DNA from: Halocatena marina
GTDB taxonomy: Archaea > Halobacteriota > Halobacteria > Halobacteriales > Haloarculaceae
Direction: 5' to 3'
Length of the DNA: 64,000 nt
NCBI RefSeq assembly: GCF_023276375.1
Contig: NZ_JALLPK010000001.1
Coordinates: 1,798,001 to 1,862,000, forward strand
Of the stretch, positions 1 to 8,798 are shown piece by piece. The position numbers and the translations under genes are program-made. Positions within the stretch are counted from its first letter, which is position 1; every line of letters begins with the position of its first letter. The notes under the pieces were generated by a model, which saw nothing but the letters and a program-made list of their open reading frames with translations, made no database searches and had not been told where the DNA came from.

Positions 1-246
1 CGCAGGAATACTCGTGATGACCGCGGTACCAAACATGATACCGACGAGGAGACCGGCTGCTGTCGAACCGATTGTCAAGGACTCACGAAGCAACGGTGTC
101 ACACTGGCCGGAACGATCTCGTACGCGGCAAGTCCAGCAGAGATGAGACTTACCCCACTGACGAGTCCCCACGTTTTCCACCCACTCTGTGCAGTCGTAT
201 CGCTCTTGCTGGCTGCTGATTGGCTATTGTCGGATCGTCTGGTCAT
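1..246 (-). CDS. MFS transporter, N-terminal part (runs off window)
   Basis: Reading leftward from an ATG at 246-244, the frame is open for all 82 codons to the window edge. The protein starts with a polar, Ser/Asp-rich tail of about 22 residues. A hydrophobic segment follows (WGLVSGVSLISAGLAAYEI), and then the pattern PASVTPLLRESLTIGSTAAG...VGIMFGTAVITSIPA. That is the first two membrane helices of a haloarchaeal major facilitator superfamily permease, with the usual loop between them. It would sit in the cytoplasmic membrane; the substrate cannot be told from this part. It is transcribed away from the propeller gene at 431, with a divergent spacer of about 185 bases. The rest lies outside the window. 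The family call rests on the helix pattern only. Confidence 0.7.
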   Translation of the reverse strand, partial: MTRRSDNSQSAASKSDTTAQSGWKTWGLVSGVSLISAGLAAYEIVPASVTPLLRESLTIGSTAAGLLVGIMFGTAVITSIPA

Positions 247-430
247 TTGGGCAAGGTACAGCAGTTCGTACTCGGCGGTTGGGGATGTTTCTTTGGTACG
301 CAAAAGGGAGAGCGTAACACGGGAAGGATTAGGACAGTAATTGGGAAAACATCAACGACCGATTCTGACAGGCAGCATACAAAAATAACGTTCAGGGAAC
401 GATTAACTCCCTCATCCGACAATCTCACGT

Positions 431-1399
431 ATGATCCTCGTTGGGAGCGACGACGGCGTGTATCACATCTCGGATGTTGAGATGTCGACTGGAGGCAAAG
501 CAACGAAAACTCTCGATTCTGAACGGGTGATGCGTCTCCGACAGTTCGAGGGCGTTGATGGAGTATTTGCGGCCACGAACACCGGTCTCTATCGATCACT
601 GGATGGAAAGCAGTGGACAGAAATCGATACACCTCACGAAACGGTGTACGCAGTCGCTGCGGTTGGTGATCAACTCTACATCGGAACGCGGCCTGCACAC
701 ATCTACGTCACAGCCACAGCATCAATCTCCCCCCTCGCTTCTGAGCGTGTTGAATGGCGCGAACTCGATGGATTTCAGGAACTTCCATCGCGTGATGAGT
801 GGCGACTCCCGCGTCACGACAGTCTTGCTCACGTTCGTGATCTCTGTGTTGATCCGGCGAAATCAGATCGACTCATCGCCGGTGTCGAAGTCGGTGGTGT
901 CCACATCAGTGACGACGGCGGAGAAACGTGGACCGAGCGATCCGGTGGTGTCGATGACGACATTCACGAACTCCACGTTGTCGGTCCCGGAAAGTACATC
1001 GCGGCTACCGGTCACGGGCTCTATCACACGAATGATGCCGGTCAAACGTGGACACAACTCGATCACGCTGGCGCTCAGTCGTACTTTCGGTGCGCATTCT
1101 CGATCGATGGCGTTCACTACGCGTCCGGAGCGCTCTCGAACTCATCGACGTGGGATGACGATGGAGCTAATCCTGCACTATTCGCGTGGTCCAGCGATGA
1201 TTCACTCGACCAGATCGAGATCCCCCGTGAGAACGAAACCGTCACGGGGATGACGAACATCGGTGACGACCTAATTGTTGCAACACACCGAGGAAACCTC
1301 TTCGTGCGGACGGCTACCGGGTGGAGAGAAGGAGGCACGTTCCCTGTTCTTGGGCCTCTCACAGGTCGGTACACTCCAGTCACGTCGTCCGTCGAATGA
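431..1399 (+). CDS. BNR/Asp-box beta-propeller protein
   Basis: This 322-residue protein has repeated sialidase-type Asp boxes. Clear copies are SDDGGETW (about residue 157) and TNDAGQTW (about 198), with weaker ones near the N-terminus (LYRSLDGKQWTEI) and near residue 287. Haloarchaea have many such WD40/YVTN/BNR-like proteins that fold as propellers. No signal peptide or membrane segment is visible, so it is probably cytoplasmic. None of the catalytic Arg/Tyr pattern of true sialidases is recognisable, so I infer a binding or scaffold role, not an enzyme. The ATG at 431 immediately gives the first blade. Its stop overlaps the ATG of the next frame (ATGA at 1396-1399), suggesting translational coupling to the SDR remnant. 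Confidence 0.75.
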   Translation: MILVGSDDGVYHISDVEMSTGGKATKTLDSERVMRLRQFEGVDGVFAATNTGLYRSLDGKQWTEIDTPHETVYAVAAVGDQLYIGTRPAHIYVTATASISPLASERVEWRELDGFQELPSRDEWRLPRHDSLAHVRDLCVDPAKSDRLIAGVEVGGVHISDDGGETWTERSGGVDDDIHELHVVGPGKYIAATGHGLYHTNDAGQTWTQLDHAGAQSYFRCAFSIDGVHYASGALSNSSTWDDDGANPALFAWSSDDSLDQIEIPRENETVTGMTNIGDDLIVATHRGNLFVRTATGWREGGTFPVLGPLTGRYTPVTSSVE

Positions 1400-1815
1400 A
1401 CGGTGATTCTCCACTCATTGCTGCGCTCGAAGCCGAACGGACAGACGTACCGGCATTCGTGTTCCTTTCTGTGATGGACACACCACCGTTCACGAGTGAG
1501 ACGTTCTGCATCGCAAGGCGGCGGGCCGAGCGATCGATCGCCGATCTCGATATCCGAACGAGCGTCCTTCGTTTGGGTCCAGTCTACGGCGAAGGAACAA
1601 ACCAAGGACACTTTCCTCGGACGATTGACACTGTTCTTCGTGCGATCGACAGGCGAGAGTGGCTCGCCCGCCGATTCGGTGACGGACGACCGCTAGGTGT
1701 GACGACGGTCGCTCAGGCCGCTCTCCACGCGGCATTCGATTTGACGGCATCAGAAACGATGGAGATCGATGAAATCAGTGCGTATTCAGTTCCGCGGTCA
1801 AGCACAGAGATATGA
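1396..1815 (+). pseudogene. Truncated NAD(P)-binding SDR/epimerase remnant
   Basis: The 139-codon frame begins at an ATG overlapping the previous stop. It matches only the middle and end of an atypical short-chain dehydrogenase (NmrA/epimerase-like): PAFVFLS, then SETFCIARRRAERSIADLDIRTSVLRLGPVYGEG, then GRPLGVTTVAQAALHAAFD. The N-terminal Rossmann segment with its GxxGxxG loop is absent, and members are normally 200-300 residues. In the same frame the homology seems to extend slightly upstream into the end of the propeller gene, so the junction looks like a deletion. Without the nucleotide-binding loop it is unlikely to be an active dehydrogenase. It could still be translated through the ATGA overlap. 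Confidence 0.6.
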
Positions 1816-2811
1816 ACGTGAGCAAACGACTCGACGTCTGCTGTCCGCGTCGAACATCGCTAATCAAACGTTCGATGCTGCCGCTCAAGACGCGGTGAAG
1901 CCGATCGACGGGGATCTGAGAGGAGAACCATCTTCATGGTGCTCTAGTGGCCGATATTTTTCGATTGAGGATACGTCCTATCTATCAGCATTATAAATAT
2001 ATACTCGAATAATAACACAATCGAATCGATACCCATTCAGCGGAGATCTCGGTATTCACCACGATCGCCTTCGCTACACTCGATCGAGTTGTGTGTGTGC
2101 GCCGTACATCATCTGCAGTTTGTGGGCACCGTCTCCCATTCGTCTGTTCGGTAGAACTAGTGTAGTACTCGTCCAGCGTGGATCACGTTGCTCAGACGTC
2201 CTATCACTCGAATAAAGAGCAGTCAGTGGAGAGTACCAGATATCCCGTGACGGCAGTTGATATGAACGGACAGTATAGCGCTGTTCATGATGCAACTACG
2301 AAACCGGCTTCTGACAGGATGATGTCGACTCGATCATCTGTTATCCACTCCCAGAGAGTATTCGAAAGAAGATACGAGGATGAGGAGTGTCCGAAATAAG
2401 AATGAGTATATACTTTCGACATCTTAGATAATGCATATATCTATCAATGTACTGGCCCGTCGGTTCAGGATACAGTTGCACATGATAGTAGTGAAGTCAC
2501 GTTTCGTGCATAGCTGATGATGGATTTGTCCGAGCGTGTGGGCTATTTCTGACGTTGTTGAAGTACGTATCCGCACTCCGAGGCGGTGATTGAGATACTG
2601 TCGGGCGTCCAGTACGCTCTCGTTATATCTGTCGGTGAGATGCTAGTCGAATACTAGAGAGAGTTACCAAAATCACCTTTTGTCTGCTCATCGCTAGAAT
2701 ACGTGTGAATCAATCGAAGGGAATCGTGGCAATCGGTGCTCACGGCCACTATTCGTGCCCTGCACGCTGGAAAGGCGTTCGAGTGAGGGAATCACAAGTG
2801 ACAGCAGAACT
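1816..2811. other. Gene-free spacer, about 1 kb
   Basis: No frame here has convincing coding character; the short open frames (for example 2178-2399) lack family resemblance and their codon usage is unlike the neighbours. It contains an AT-rich TATA-like patch around 1991-2005 with no gene close behind it. I see no tRNA-like fold or long repeat. Confidence 0.5.
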
Positions 2812-4383
2812 ATGACTACGAAATCGAGACGCAGTGTTGCGATGAAAGTACGAGAAGAGCGTTCGACGTTTCTCATCGCATTCTTTGTAGGGATCGCCAG
2901 CGTCGCCGGTTCGTACGCGAGCGCCGGATACACGCAGGCGTTCATCGCCTCACCGATCACATCGTTTCTCGCGTGGGGAATGCCCGATGTGGTACTTCGA
3001 TTCGCAATCGTCGTGCTCACCGGTGTTGGTGAGCACATCGGGATCGAACATTTGGGCCAGCAAGCGAACCTGTTGCTCGCGCTTGTCTTTTCGACGGTGT
3101 TGCTCGCATCGCTGGTGGTACCGATGCTGCTCATCGGTCGGGAACTAGACAGCACAGCTGCCTCGGTCGTTCTCGCAGGCAGTGTGACGTGGCTCGCCAT
3201 CACGATTCTAACCGGCGCACCGGGAGCAGCCGTCGGAGCTGGTCTCGCAAGCGCATTTGTCGTCGCTGTCGGAGCACTCATAGCCGGCTTCGAAACGGCA
3301 CCTGACAGCACAAGCACCGCACGAAGACAGGTGCTTGGAAGCGTCGCAGCCGCGCTTGGGGTCGGTATCCTCGGATACATGCTGGGGGACGGCAAATCAC
3401 CGCAATCAACGCCGGAACCGGCCTCACTCCGTGGCTCTGACGAGAAGATTCAGGAGCTTCTCGCCGTTGCGGATAAACGCTCACTCGACGTTGCGGGGCT
3501 CAAAGGACTCGTGAGTGGTGATGGCTTCTACGAAGTCGACATCAACAACGTCAACCCGGCTGTCGATGTGAGTGAGTGGACACTCACAGTCACTGGCAAC
3601 GTTGAACAGGAGGTGACGTACAGCTACGACGACATTCTGTCGATGGATCGTGAATACCGATTTTCGACACTTCGATGTGTCAGTGACACACTCAACGGTG
3701 GAGAGATGGACAATGATCTGTGGACGGGAGTCCCGATCATGGATCTGATCGACGAAGCGAATCCACAGGGTGAGTTTGTGATGCTCAGGGCTGTGGATGA
3801 CTACTACGAAGAGTTTGCGGTAGAAGCACTCCGCGACGGATTTCTCGCGTACGGTAAAAACGACGGTGTGTTGCCACGCGGCCACGGTTATCCAGCACGG
3901 GCACTGATACCGGGCCATTGGGGTGAAATCAGTGTCAAGTGGATCAACGAGATTCAGATCCTCGATGGGCCCGAAAAGGGGTTCTGGGAGAAACGTGGCT
4001 GGCACGGCACCGGACCGGTGAACACGATCGCAAAGCTCCACGCCGTTAACCATCTTGACAACGGGAAGATTCAGGTCGGTGGGCACGCCTATGCAGGAAC
4101 GCGAGGGATCGAACGCGTCGAAGTTTCGGTTTCTGGTGACGATGCGTGGAACACAGCAACTCTCTCAGAGAAGCTTCCCGCTGGAACCAGCACCGCCGGG
4201 AGCAAACCGCCCGTTCGGAATGCTTGGCGACAGTGGGAGTTCACCTACAACCCACCAAGTGGAGAGCACACGGTTACTGTCCGTGCAGTTGATGGCTCTG
4301 GAGCACTCCAACCACAGAAACAGAGTGACAGTCCATACCCAAAAGGATCGACTGGCTGGGTTACACGAACGATCACTCCATAG
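2812..4383 (+). CDS. Membrane-anchored sulfite-oxidase-family molybdopterin oxidoreductase
   Basis: The protein is 523 residues from the ATG at 2812; an in-frame GTG at 2755 adds a polar stretch with no family support. Residues about 20-190 hold roughly six hydrophobic segments. A linker follows, then an oxidoreductase molybdopterin-binding domain (about 233-385) containing STLRCVSD, whose Cys289 is the expected molybdenum ligand. After that come WTGVPIMDLIDEANP, HGYPARALIPGHWG and SVKWINEIQILD. The C-terminal 400-523 region resembles the Mo-co dimerisation domain. The family oxidises sulfite or reduces oxidised methionine and related substrates with Moco. Here the catalytic part is presumably tethered to the membrane, possibly facing outside. 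There is no Tat motif at the start. A moeA gene is far away in the same window (58243). The substrate is unknown. Confidence 0.85.
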   Translation: MTTKSRRSVAMKVREERSTFLIAFFVGIASVAGSYASAGYTQAFIASPITSFLAWGMPDVVLRFAIVVLTGVGEHIGIEHLGQQANLLLALVFSTVLLASLVVPMLLIGRELDSTAASVVLAGSVTWLAITILTGAPGAAVGAGLASAFVVAVGALIAGFETAPDSTSTARRQVLGSVAAALGVGILGYMLGDGKSPQSTPEPASLRGSDEKIQELLAVADKRSLDVAGLKGLVSGDGFYEVDINNVNPAVDVSEWTLTVTGNVEQEVTYSYDDILSMDREYRFSTLRCVSDTLNGGEMDNDLWTGVPIMDLIDEANPQGEFVMLRAVDDYYEEFAVEALRDGFLAYGKNDGVLPRGHGYPARALIPGHWGEISVKWINEIQILDGPEKGFWEKRGWHGTGPVNTIAKLHAVNHLDNGKIQVGGHAYAGTRGIERVEVSVSGDDAWNTATLSEKLPAGTSTAGSKPPVRNAWRQWEFTYNPPSGEHTVTVRAVDGSGALQPQKQSDSPYPKGSTGWVTRTITP

Positions 4384-4715
4384 CTGCGCTCTTTCAGGAG
4401 TGTTGATGACTGCGGTCCCCGTCTCGATGGATTTCTCTAATCACCTACAACAATCATTTAATCCCAACATCTCTTCGATTCGATCGAATAGAATGTCTTC
4501 GTGGCCGGCTCGTCTTTTTCGATAATGTTGTTGCTGACGAACTGCTCTCCATCAATCGAATTATCCCATAAAAGTCAGTGAATCCGAGCGAAACGTCTGA
4601 TCAGTGCGCTCTGGTGTATCACACAGTCTACGACATGATACGAGGAACTCCCCGTTCTTTACTTCGTGTCGTGAGACGCCAGAGAACTGCGCTCAGCAGG
4701 TCGGTCGCCGTTCAA
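4384..4715. other. Convergent intergenic spacer
   Basis: This spacer lies between two genes that end facing each other. It holds a T-rich stretch near 4510-4516 that could end the rightward transcript, but no clear hairpin. I see no gene in it. Confidence 0.4.
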
Positions 4716-5282
4716 CTAGTTAGCAGGAGCGTACTCGATTGTGCCAGACCATGTATCGTACAAGTCATCCGAGTGGCTATCCTCGTCGAAAAGCAAGACG
4801 CGGACCTCAAGGGTACCAGCATCGAAGCGATCGAGTGCTGCCCGTTTGATCGGAATAGGGAATGAACCTTCTTTTCTGAAAGGGACGACATCGGTTCGAG
4901 CAACCAACGTATCGTTGATCGTAACAGCGAAATACGGCTCACCAGCCTCATCTTCTGGTGGATCGACATCCTCCATCCACGTGTTTGCGCCTACTTGCAG
5001 ATCGAAGTCGACGTAGCCGCCCGACGATTTCTTTTTGTTGACGAAATCGACGTCGTTGATCCGATCCTCTTCTTTTTCCTCAGTCGGCTGATTTGGTGTC
5101 GCCGGTTCTGTCCACGTCTCAGTCGGTGTCGATGGCGTGTTTCCTGAGGATTTCGATGTCGGTTCCGATGGTGCAGAGACACTCTCGTCAACCGGCACTT
5201 CGATACAGCCAGCAAGCCCACCGAGGAGGGTGAACGTCGTGCTAGTGAGAAGGTGTCGTCGAGTCAACCGTCGTTTACTCAT
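4716..5282 (-). CDS. Tat-exported haloarchaeal lipoprotein
   Basis: The protein is 188 residues. Its start, MSKRRLTRRHLLTSTTF, carries a twin-arginine motif, a short hydrophobic stretch, and the lipobox LAGC with the acceptor Cys near residue 26. A Ser/Thr/Pro/Glu-rich low-complexity linker follows (about 30-75). The C-terminal region of about 110 residues ends in a beta-rich pattern (YFAVTINDTLVARTDVVPF, GTLEVRVLLFDED, YDTWSGTIEY). This is the standard layout of haloarchaeal secreted lipoproteins anchored on the outer face of the membrane. The folded part is not one I can name. It stands alone, and an AT-rich patch at about 5300-5312 lies where a TATA box for this leftward gene would be. Confidence 0.8.
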   Translation of the reverse strand: MSKRRLTRRHLLTSTTFTLLGGLAGCIEVPVDESVSAPSEPTSKSSGNTPSTPTETWTEPATPNQPTEEKEEDRINDVDFVNKKKSSGGYVDFDLQVGANTWMEDVDPPEDEAGEPYFAVTINDTLVARTDVVPFRKEGSFPIPIKRAALDRFDAGTLEVRVLLFDEDSHSDDLYDTWSGTIEYAPAN

Positions 5283-6091
5283 AGCTCTATGGCTCTATTG
5301 ATACGTTATTATTCCTCTGATACGCAGTCGTGCTCAGTTTGTAGCGGGGATGTGATGGCTGATCGACATTTCGTGAGATGTTTTAGCATGCAAAGTCGTA
5401 ACAAATATTGAAATCAAGTTTTCGAACCGGTTTTGCCATATTGTTTCGATAGGAGCTGTCTTGGTCGCAGTTGTGCGCTAGGCAACTGTGCTCATCCGGA
5501 CAGTGGAACATCCACATGAGATGCTTCATACCACGCTGAGCATAATAACAGCGACAACCGAAAACCTGACAGTGAAAATGATCTCGTTAGCTCAATCCTC
5601 AGCGAGAATTTTTGCGGGGAATCTAACGTAACTAGCCGAGCCGATCCATGATGTTCTCAAGAATCCACTATCTAGTAGATTCGATAGTTGCTATAGAATA
5701 TCAATGATAAATAGTCAACCCCACACAAATATACCTTTCTGCGAACTGATTCATGGTGTGATTATTGTTCGTGTAGATATCCATTCTAATCAAAAATCTG
5801 TAGTAGAATCGTGGTACTCCGGTGATAGATATCTTTGCGATACTCGAAAATGCTTGTAGCACATGAAGGATGCGAACGGCATAAATGAAAATTCAGAATT
5901 CAGTTCAATAGAATTATGTTTATAGTCGTGAAATACATTGAAACCGTTGTAAGTATCATCAAAGCTCTTCACTATCTCTGATGAGTAATCATTTCGTTAT
6001 GTCAATTCCACCATCGTAAGTGGTTATTTATTGATATAAGAGTGATCATACTTACATAAACAGCGTGTTTCATCGATCAGTTATTATTAGG
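5283..6091. other. AT-rich spacer, about 800 bases, divergent promoters
   Basis: It separates the leftward lipoprotein from the rightward surface protein. Base composition is clearly more AT-rich than the genes. One 60-codon frame on the minus strand (5790-5972) has no family resemblance and I do not call it. The stretch at 6055-6062 (cataaaca) is about 30 bases before the ATG at 6092 and fits a leaderless promoter for that gene. Confidence 0.45.
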
Positions 6092-7105
6092 ATGAATATG
6101 ATGGAGAAGATAAGTCGTCAAAACGGGCCGTATAGGCGTATAATTAACAGCATCGTCAGGAAGTTTGCGATGATTGTCGTGGTTGTAGTGGCATTTTCTA
6201 TCGTCCTGAGTGCCAGTAGTGCGGCCAGCGCGACTGTACAGCAAGAAAATCAGACCGGGAACGCCACACCGTATGGAGCAAGCTCGGAGCAGTTCGCTGT
6301 CAAGCAAGGCAGTAACTGTTATACGGTTACTCCACTCGGAGATGGATCGGACAACGTTGCTTCCTTTTATGACTATCGCGGGGCAGAGCACGGATACAGT
6401 TCTCATGGAACAAATGATCTTCAGATCAAAGATTCGAGCCAGTTCTTCTTTTACCGGGGGAACGGCGGACTCAACTTAGTGATGCTCCACGGTCGATGGG
6501 CCGGTAACGTCTCTCCGGGCGGTGGCGCTGTTACATTGGAATTACGTGGCCTACCGAGCACCGGCGGGTGGACGATCAAAGACGATGGGTACCCAACAAC
6601 GACTGATTCATTAACGGCCAACAAATCGATGGCCACAGCATCATGGACATGGAGTGGTGGCCGTAGCGATGGAGGTGTCTATCAAGCGGCTCCTTCGGCG
6701 TGGAACTCGCGTATTCAGATCGTCCCTCATTTCAACCGGGAAGCAGCAAAATATCCAGATCCGGATTGGGAAGGACGAGAGTCTGAAAATCAGGTGCAGC
6801 GTTGGATCGTCCGTTCGGGTGATGGGACAGCACACGCACTTGATCTCTCTCAGCAAGTCGTAATCGAACCGGGAGCGTGCGATTCACAGAATGGCACGAC
6901 CGACACGAGCGATCACGAACCGGAACCGACCACCCAGACGCACACGTCGACCAGTGAAGAAACGACGACGGAGACAGCAGCTGCAGAATCGACGACGAGA
7001 GACACACCGGAAGAAACAGCAGCAGCTGGCCCGGGTTTCGGAACCGGTCTCACGTTGCTTGCGCTGGCTATTGCACTGATTGGCATTCTCCGACGGCGAT
7101 ACTAA
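6092..7105 (+). CDS. PGF-CTERM surface protein
   Basis: The protein is 337 residues from the ATG at 6092 (a GTG at 6065 and further ATGs at 6098 and 6101 are possible). An N-terminal export signal includes the hydrophobic run FAMIVVVVVAFSIVLS, ending in small residues (SSAASA). The ectodomain is about 240 residues with FYDYRGAEHGYSSHG and SQFFFYRGNGGLNLVMLHGRW, a pattern shared by a recurrent haloarchaeal surface-protein family. A Thr/Glu-rich linker follows, probably an O-glycosylation region. The C-terminus is AGPGFGTGLTLLALAIALIGILRRRY in two parts: the PGF motif, then a helix and basic tail. That tripartite end is the archaeosortase A recognition signal, so the protein should be cleaved and lipid-anchored to the cell surface. 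No enzyme motif is seen. Confidence 0.85.
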   Translation: MNMMEKISRQNGPYRRIINSIVRKFAMIVVVVVAFSIVLSASSAASATVQQENQTGNATPYGASSEQFAVKQGSNCYTVTPLGDGSDNVASFYDYRGAEHGYSSHGTNDLQIKDSSQFFFYRGNGGLNLVMLHGRWAGNVSPGGGAVTLELRGLPSTGGWTIKDDGYPTTTDSLTANKSMATASWTWSGGRSDGGVYQAAPSAWNSRIQIVPHFNREAAKYPDPDWEGRESENQVQRWIVRSGDGTAHALDLSQQVVIEPGACDSQNGTTDTSDHEPEPTTQTHTSTSEETTTETAAAESTTRDTPEETAAAGPGFGTGLTLLALAIALIGILRRRY

Positions 7106-7237
7106 GCACACGGGACGGGATACGGCCTGCTTTTCCGAGATTCTATGACATTCAATCGTCCCACGGTTCGACGACTGGGTGCTACGAGAAAAGAACAGAT
7201 CTGCGAGAGTTCGAAGTTAACAACCACTTAGTCGTTG

Positions 7238-8128
7238 TCACGATGGTGAGATCTGGATATTAAGTGTCTTCTGGATGACTTGCCGCGCAGCCATCGAACA
7301 GAGGAAGTACCAGACAATCCACGTCGGCATTAGCCCAAGCAAGGTTTGCTGCCACGAAACAGATCCAGCAAGGGGTACAATCAATCCGGTCTCACCAACC
7401 CCAAGGTGACCACCACGTACTTTCCACCGGAGCCACAGAAAGACAGGAATCGTGAGCACCATGATCCACACCATGGGTCGGAACTGGAGTTTGAACATCC
7501 CAAGCTGATCGCCTGCAGCTTTCATCTGCTCCTTCTGTATCTGTGCAAGTGCCTCTTCATCCTCCCGTTCCTCGGCAACTTCTTTGCGCCTGTTCAACCG
7601 TTCCATCCGATCTTTGTATTGCTGGATTTTCTCGGTGTCCGTGAGTCGCGATTGGAGAACCGTCGAATAGAGTCCGGTTACGAGGGCGAGTAGCAAGACA
7701 ACAGCATAAAACGGGAGTGCGTGTGTGACGGGGCCGAGAATGATGTTATCGACCGACGCAATGACGTTTCGAATCTGTGGGCTCCAGTATCCGATGAAAA
7801 AGATGAGGGCACACACACCAGCAACCTTGTCATACCACGCCCACGGTTCTGTTTCGATCTTATCCACCTGTGCCGCCGTCTCAGAGGAAGCGTCATATTT
7901 GTCGAATTTCTGACGGATGTGTTCGGGATTCGAGAGAACGAAGCCACTACTCCCACTCACGAGGATTCCCTCCTCAATGAGCCGGCCCCACTGTCCGCTT
8001 GACAGCGCGTCCTTTACATCACCCCACTGTAGCTCCTCGTTTTCACCGTTGGTCCGTTCAAGTACAATAGCCACAGCTTCTCGTATTGCGGGAGTATCTA
8101 TGAGGGACTCCAACTGCTCGCCTGGCAT
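7238..8128 (-). CDS. DUF106 (EMC3/TMCO1, Oxa1-superfamily) membrane protein with N-terminal extension
   Basis: The protein is 296 residues. Residues about 1-85 are soluble and look like a small winged-helix-type region (WGDVKDALSSGQWGRLIEEGIL). Membrane segments follow at about 100-118 and 138-160, then a charged coiled coil with DTEKIQQYKDRMERLNRRKE (about 165-210). Next is the diagnostic FRPMVWIMVLTIPVFLWL (about 217-235) and a last membrane segment near 262-288. The DUF106 family is an archaeal relative of EMC3/TMCO1/Get1 and of YidC/Oxa1, implicated in inserting membrane proteins. The usual haloarchaeal copy sits beside adk/cmk/truB genes; this one stands alone and has the extra N-terminal domain, so it is probably a paralogue. 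Its client is unknown. Confidence 0.8.
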   Translation of the reverse strand: MPGEQLESLIDTPAIREAVAIVLERTNGENEELQWGDVKDALSSGQWGRLIEEGILVSGSSGFVLSNPEHIRQKFDKYDASSETAAQVDKIETEPWAWYDKVAGVCALIFFIGYWSPQIRNVIASVDNIILGPVTHALPFYAVVLLLALVTGLYSTVLQSRLTDTEKIQQYKDRMERLNRRKEVAEEREDEEALAQIQKEQMKAAGDQLGMFKLQFRPMVWIMVLTIPVFLWLRWKVRGGHLGVGETGLIVPLAGSVSWQQTLLGLMPTWIVWYFLCSMAARQVIQKTLNIQISPS

Positions 8129-8509
8129 AGCGCGATCGACGATTACCTCTCGACAATTATCAACGCTTCCGTTCGGTAAGATATCGAAGCGACCGCCATT
8201 GTGAACGAAAGAAGTGTGCTTTACGTCACACGAGACGGATACGTGAGAGGAGATTGGGCATCATCAGCTGACAACCCCTCTGTTCTTGTTATAAGGTTCG
8301 TTTATTGATATTTCTAGACATTCGAGCGATCACCGATGAACAGAGTGGACAACCAACGCTTTGCCGTAGAGGACAGATCGACTGGACGTGGTTTTTGTGA
8401 CTGGCACTGCTCTCCAACGATCCAAAATGGGATGCTGGCACAATCTATCATCGTGCACACCACCTCATGAGTCAGAACAAATATCACCGACTGCACTAAA
8501 TCGCAGTCT
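8129..8509. other. Divergent spacer
   Basis: This spacer lies between the leftward DUF106 gene and the rightward small membrane protein. A possible TATA-like stretch (caaatatc) lies at about 8478-8485, some 30 bases before the ATG at 8510. Nothing else is recognisable. Confidence 0.4.
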
Positions 8510-8737
8510 ATGGGCCACAACATGAGGCTCGACTATGAAACGTATGCGAAGCGTGGATTTGTGCTTGGAGTAGCACTTCTCGCTATCGGGAGTATTGGGA
8601 GTGTGATGGGACCGAGTATTGCAGGTCCGCTCCCTAGCTGGGAACGAACCGCCTTTTTTGATTTAATGTGGATTGGAATTGCAACAGGATTTTTCTCTGT
8701 CTTTGGATTCGGTATTGCCCTTCCACTCACTGATTAA
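8510..8737 (+). CDS. Small two-helix membrane protein
   Basis: The protein is 75 residues from the ATG at 8510; a second ATG at 8522 would give 71 and begins at the more family-like MRLDYETYAKRGF. Two hydrophobic segments are evident: GFVLGVALLAIGSIGSVMG and LMWIGIATGFFSVFGFGIALP, separated by a short loop with WERTAFFD. Haloarchaea carry short proteins of this type with the same DY-x-KRGF start, so I think it is real despite its size. No function is known to me. Its stop is about 60 bases before the end of the convergent SMC-like gene. Confidence 0.6.
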   Translation: MGHNMRLDYETYAKRGFVLGVALLAIGSIGSVMGPSIAGPLPSWERTAFFDLMWIGIATGFFSVFGFGIALPLTD

Positions 8738-8798
8738 ACGCTCCCGCAAACACCAATCCAGCACGAAAATCAAGCTACGGAGTGTCGAGTACGATTCA

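Noticed and set aside
5790..5972. 60-codon minus-strand frame in the AT-rich spacer
   Set aside because: Rich in Phe/Tyr/Ser/His and not acidic, no homology recognised, and lies in AT-rich DNA where stops should be frequent but chance frames of this size still occur.
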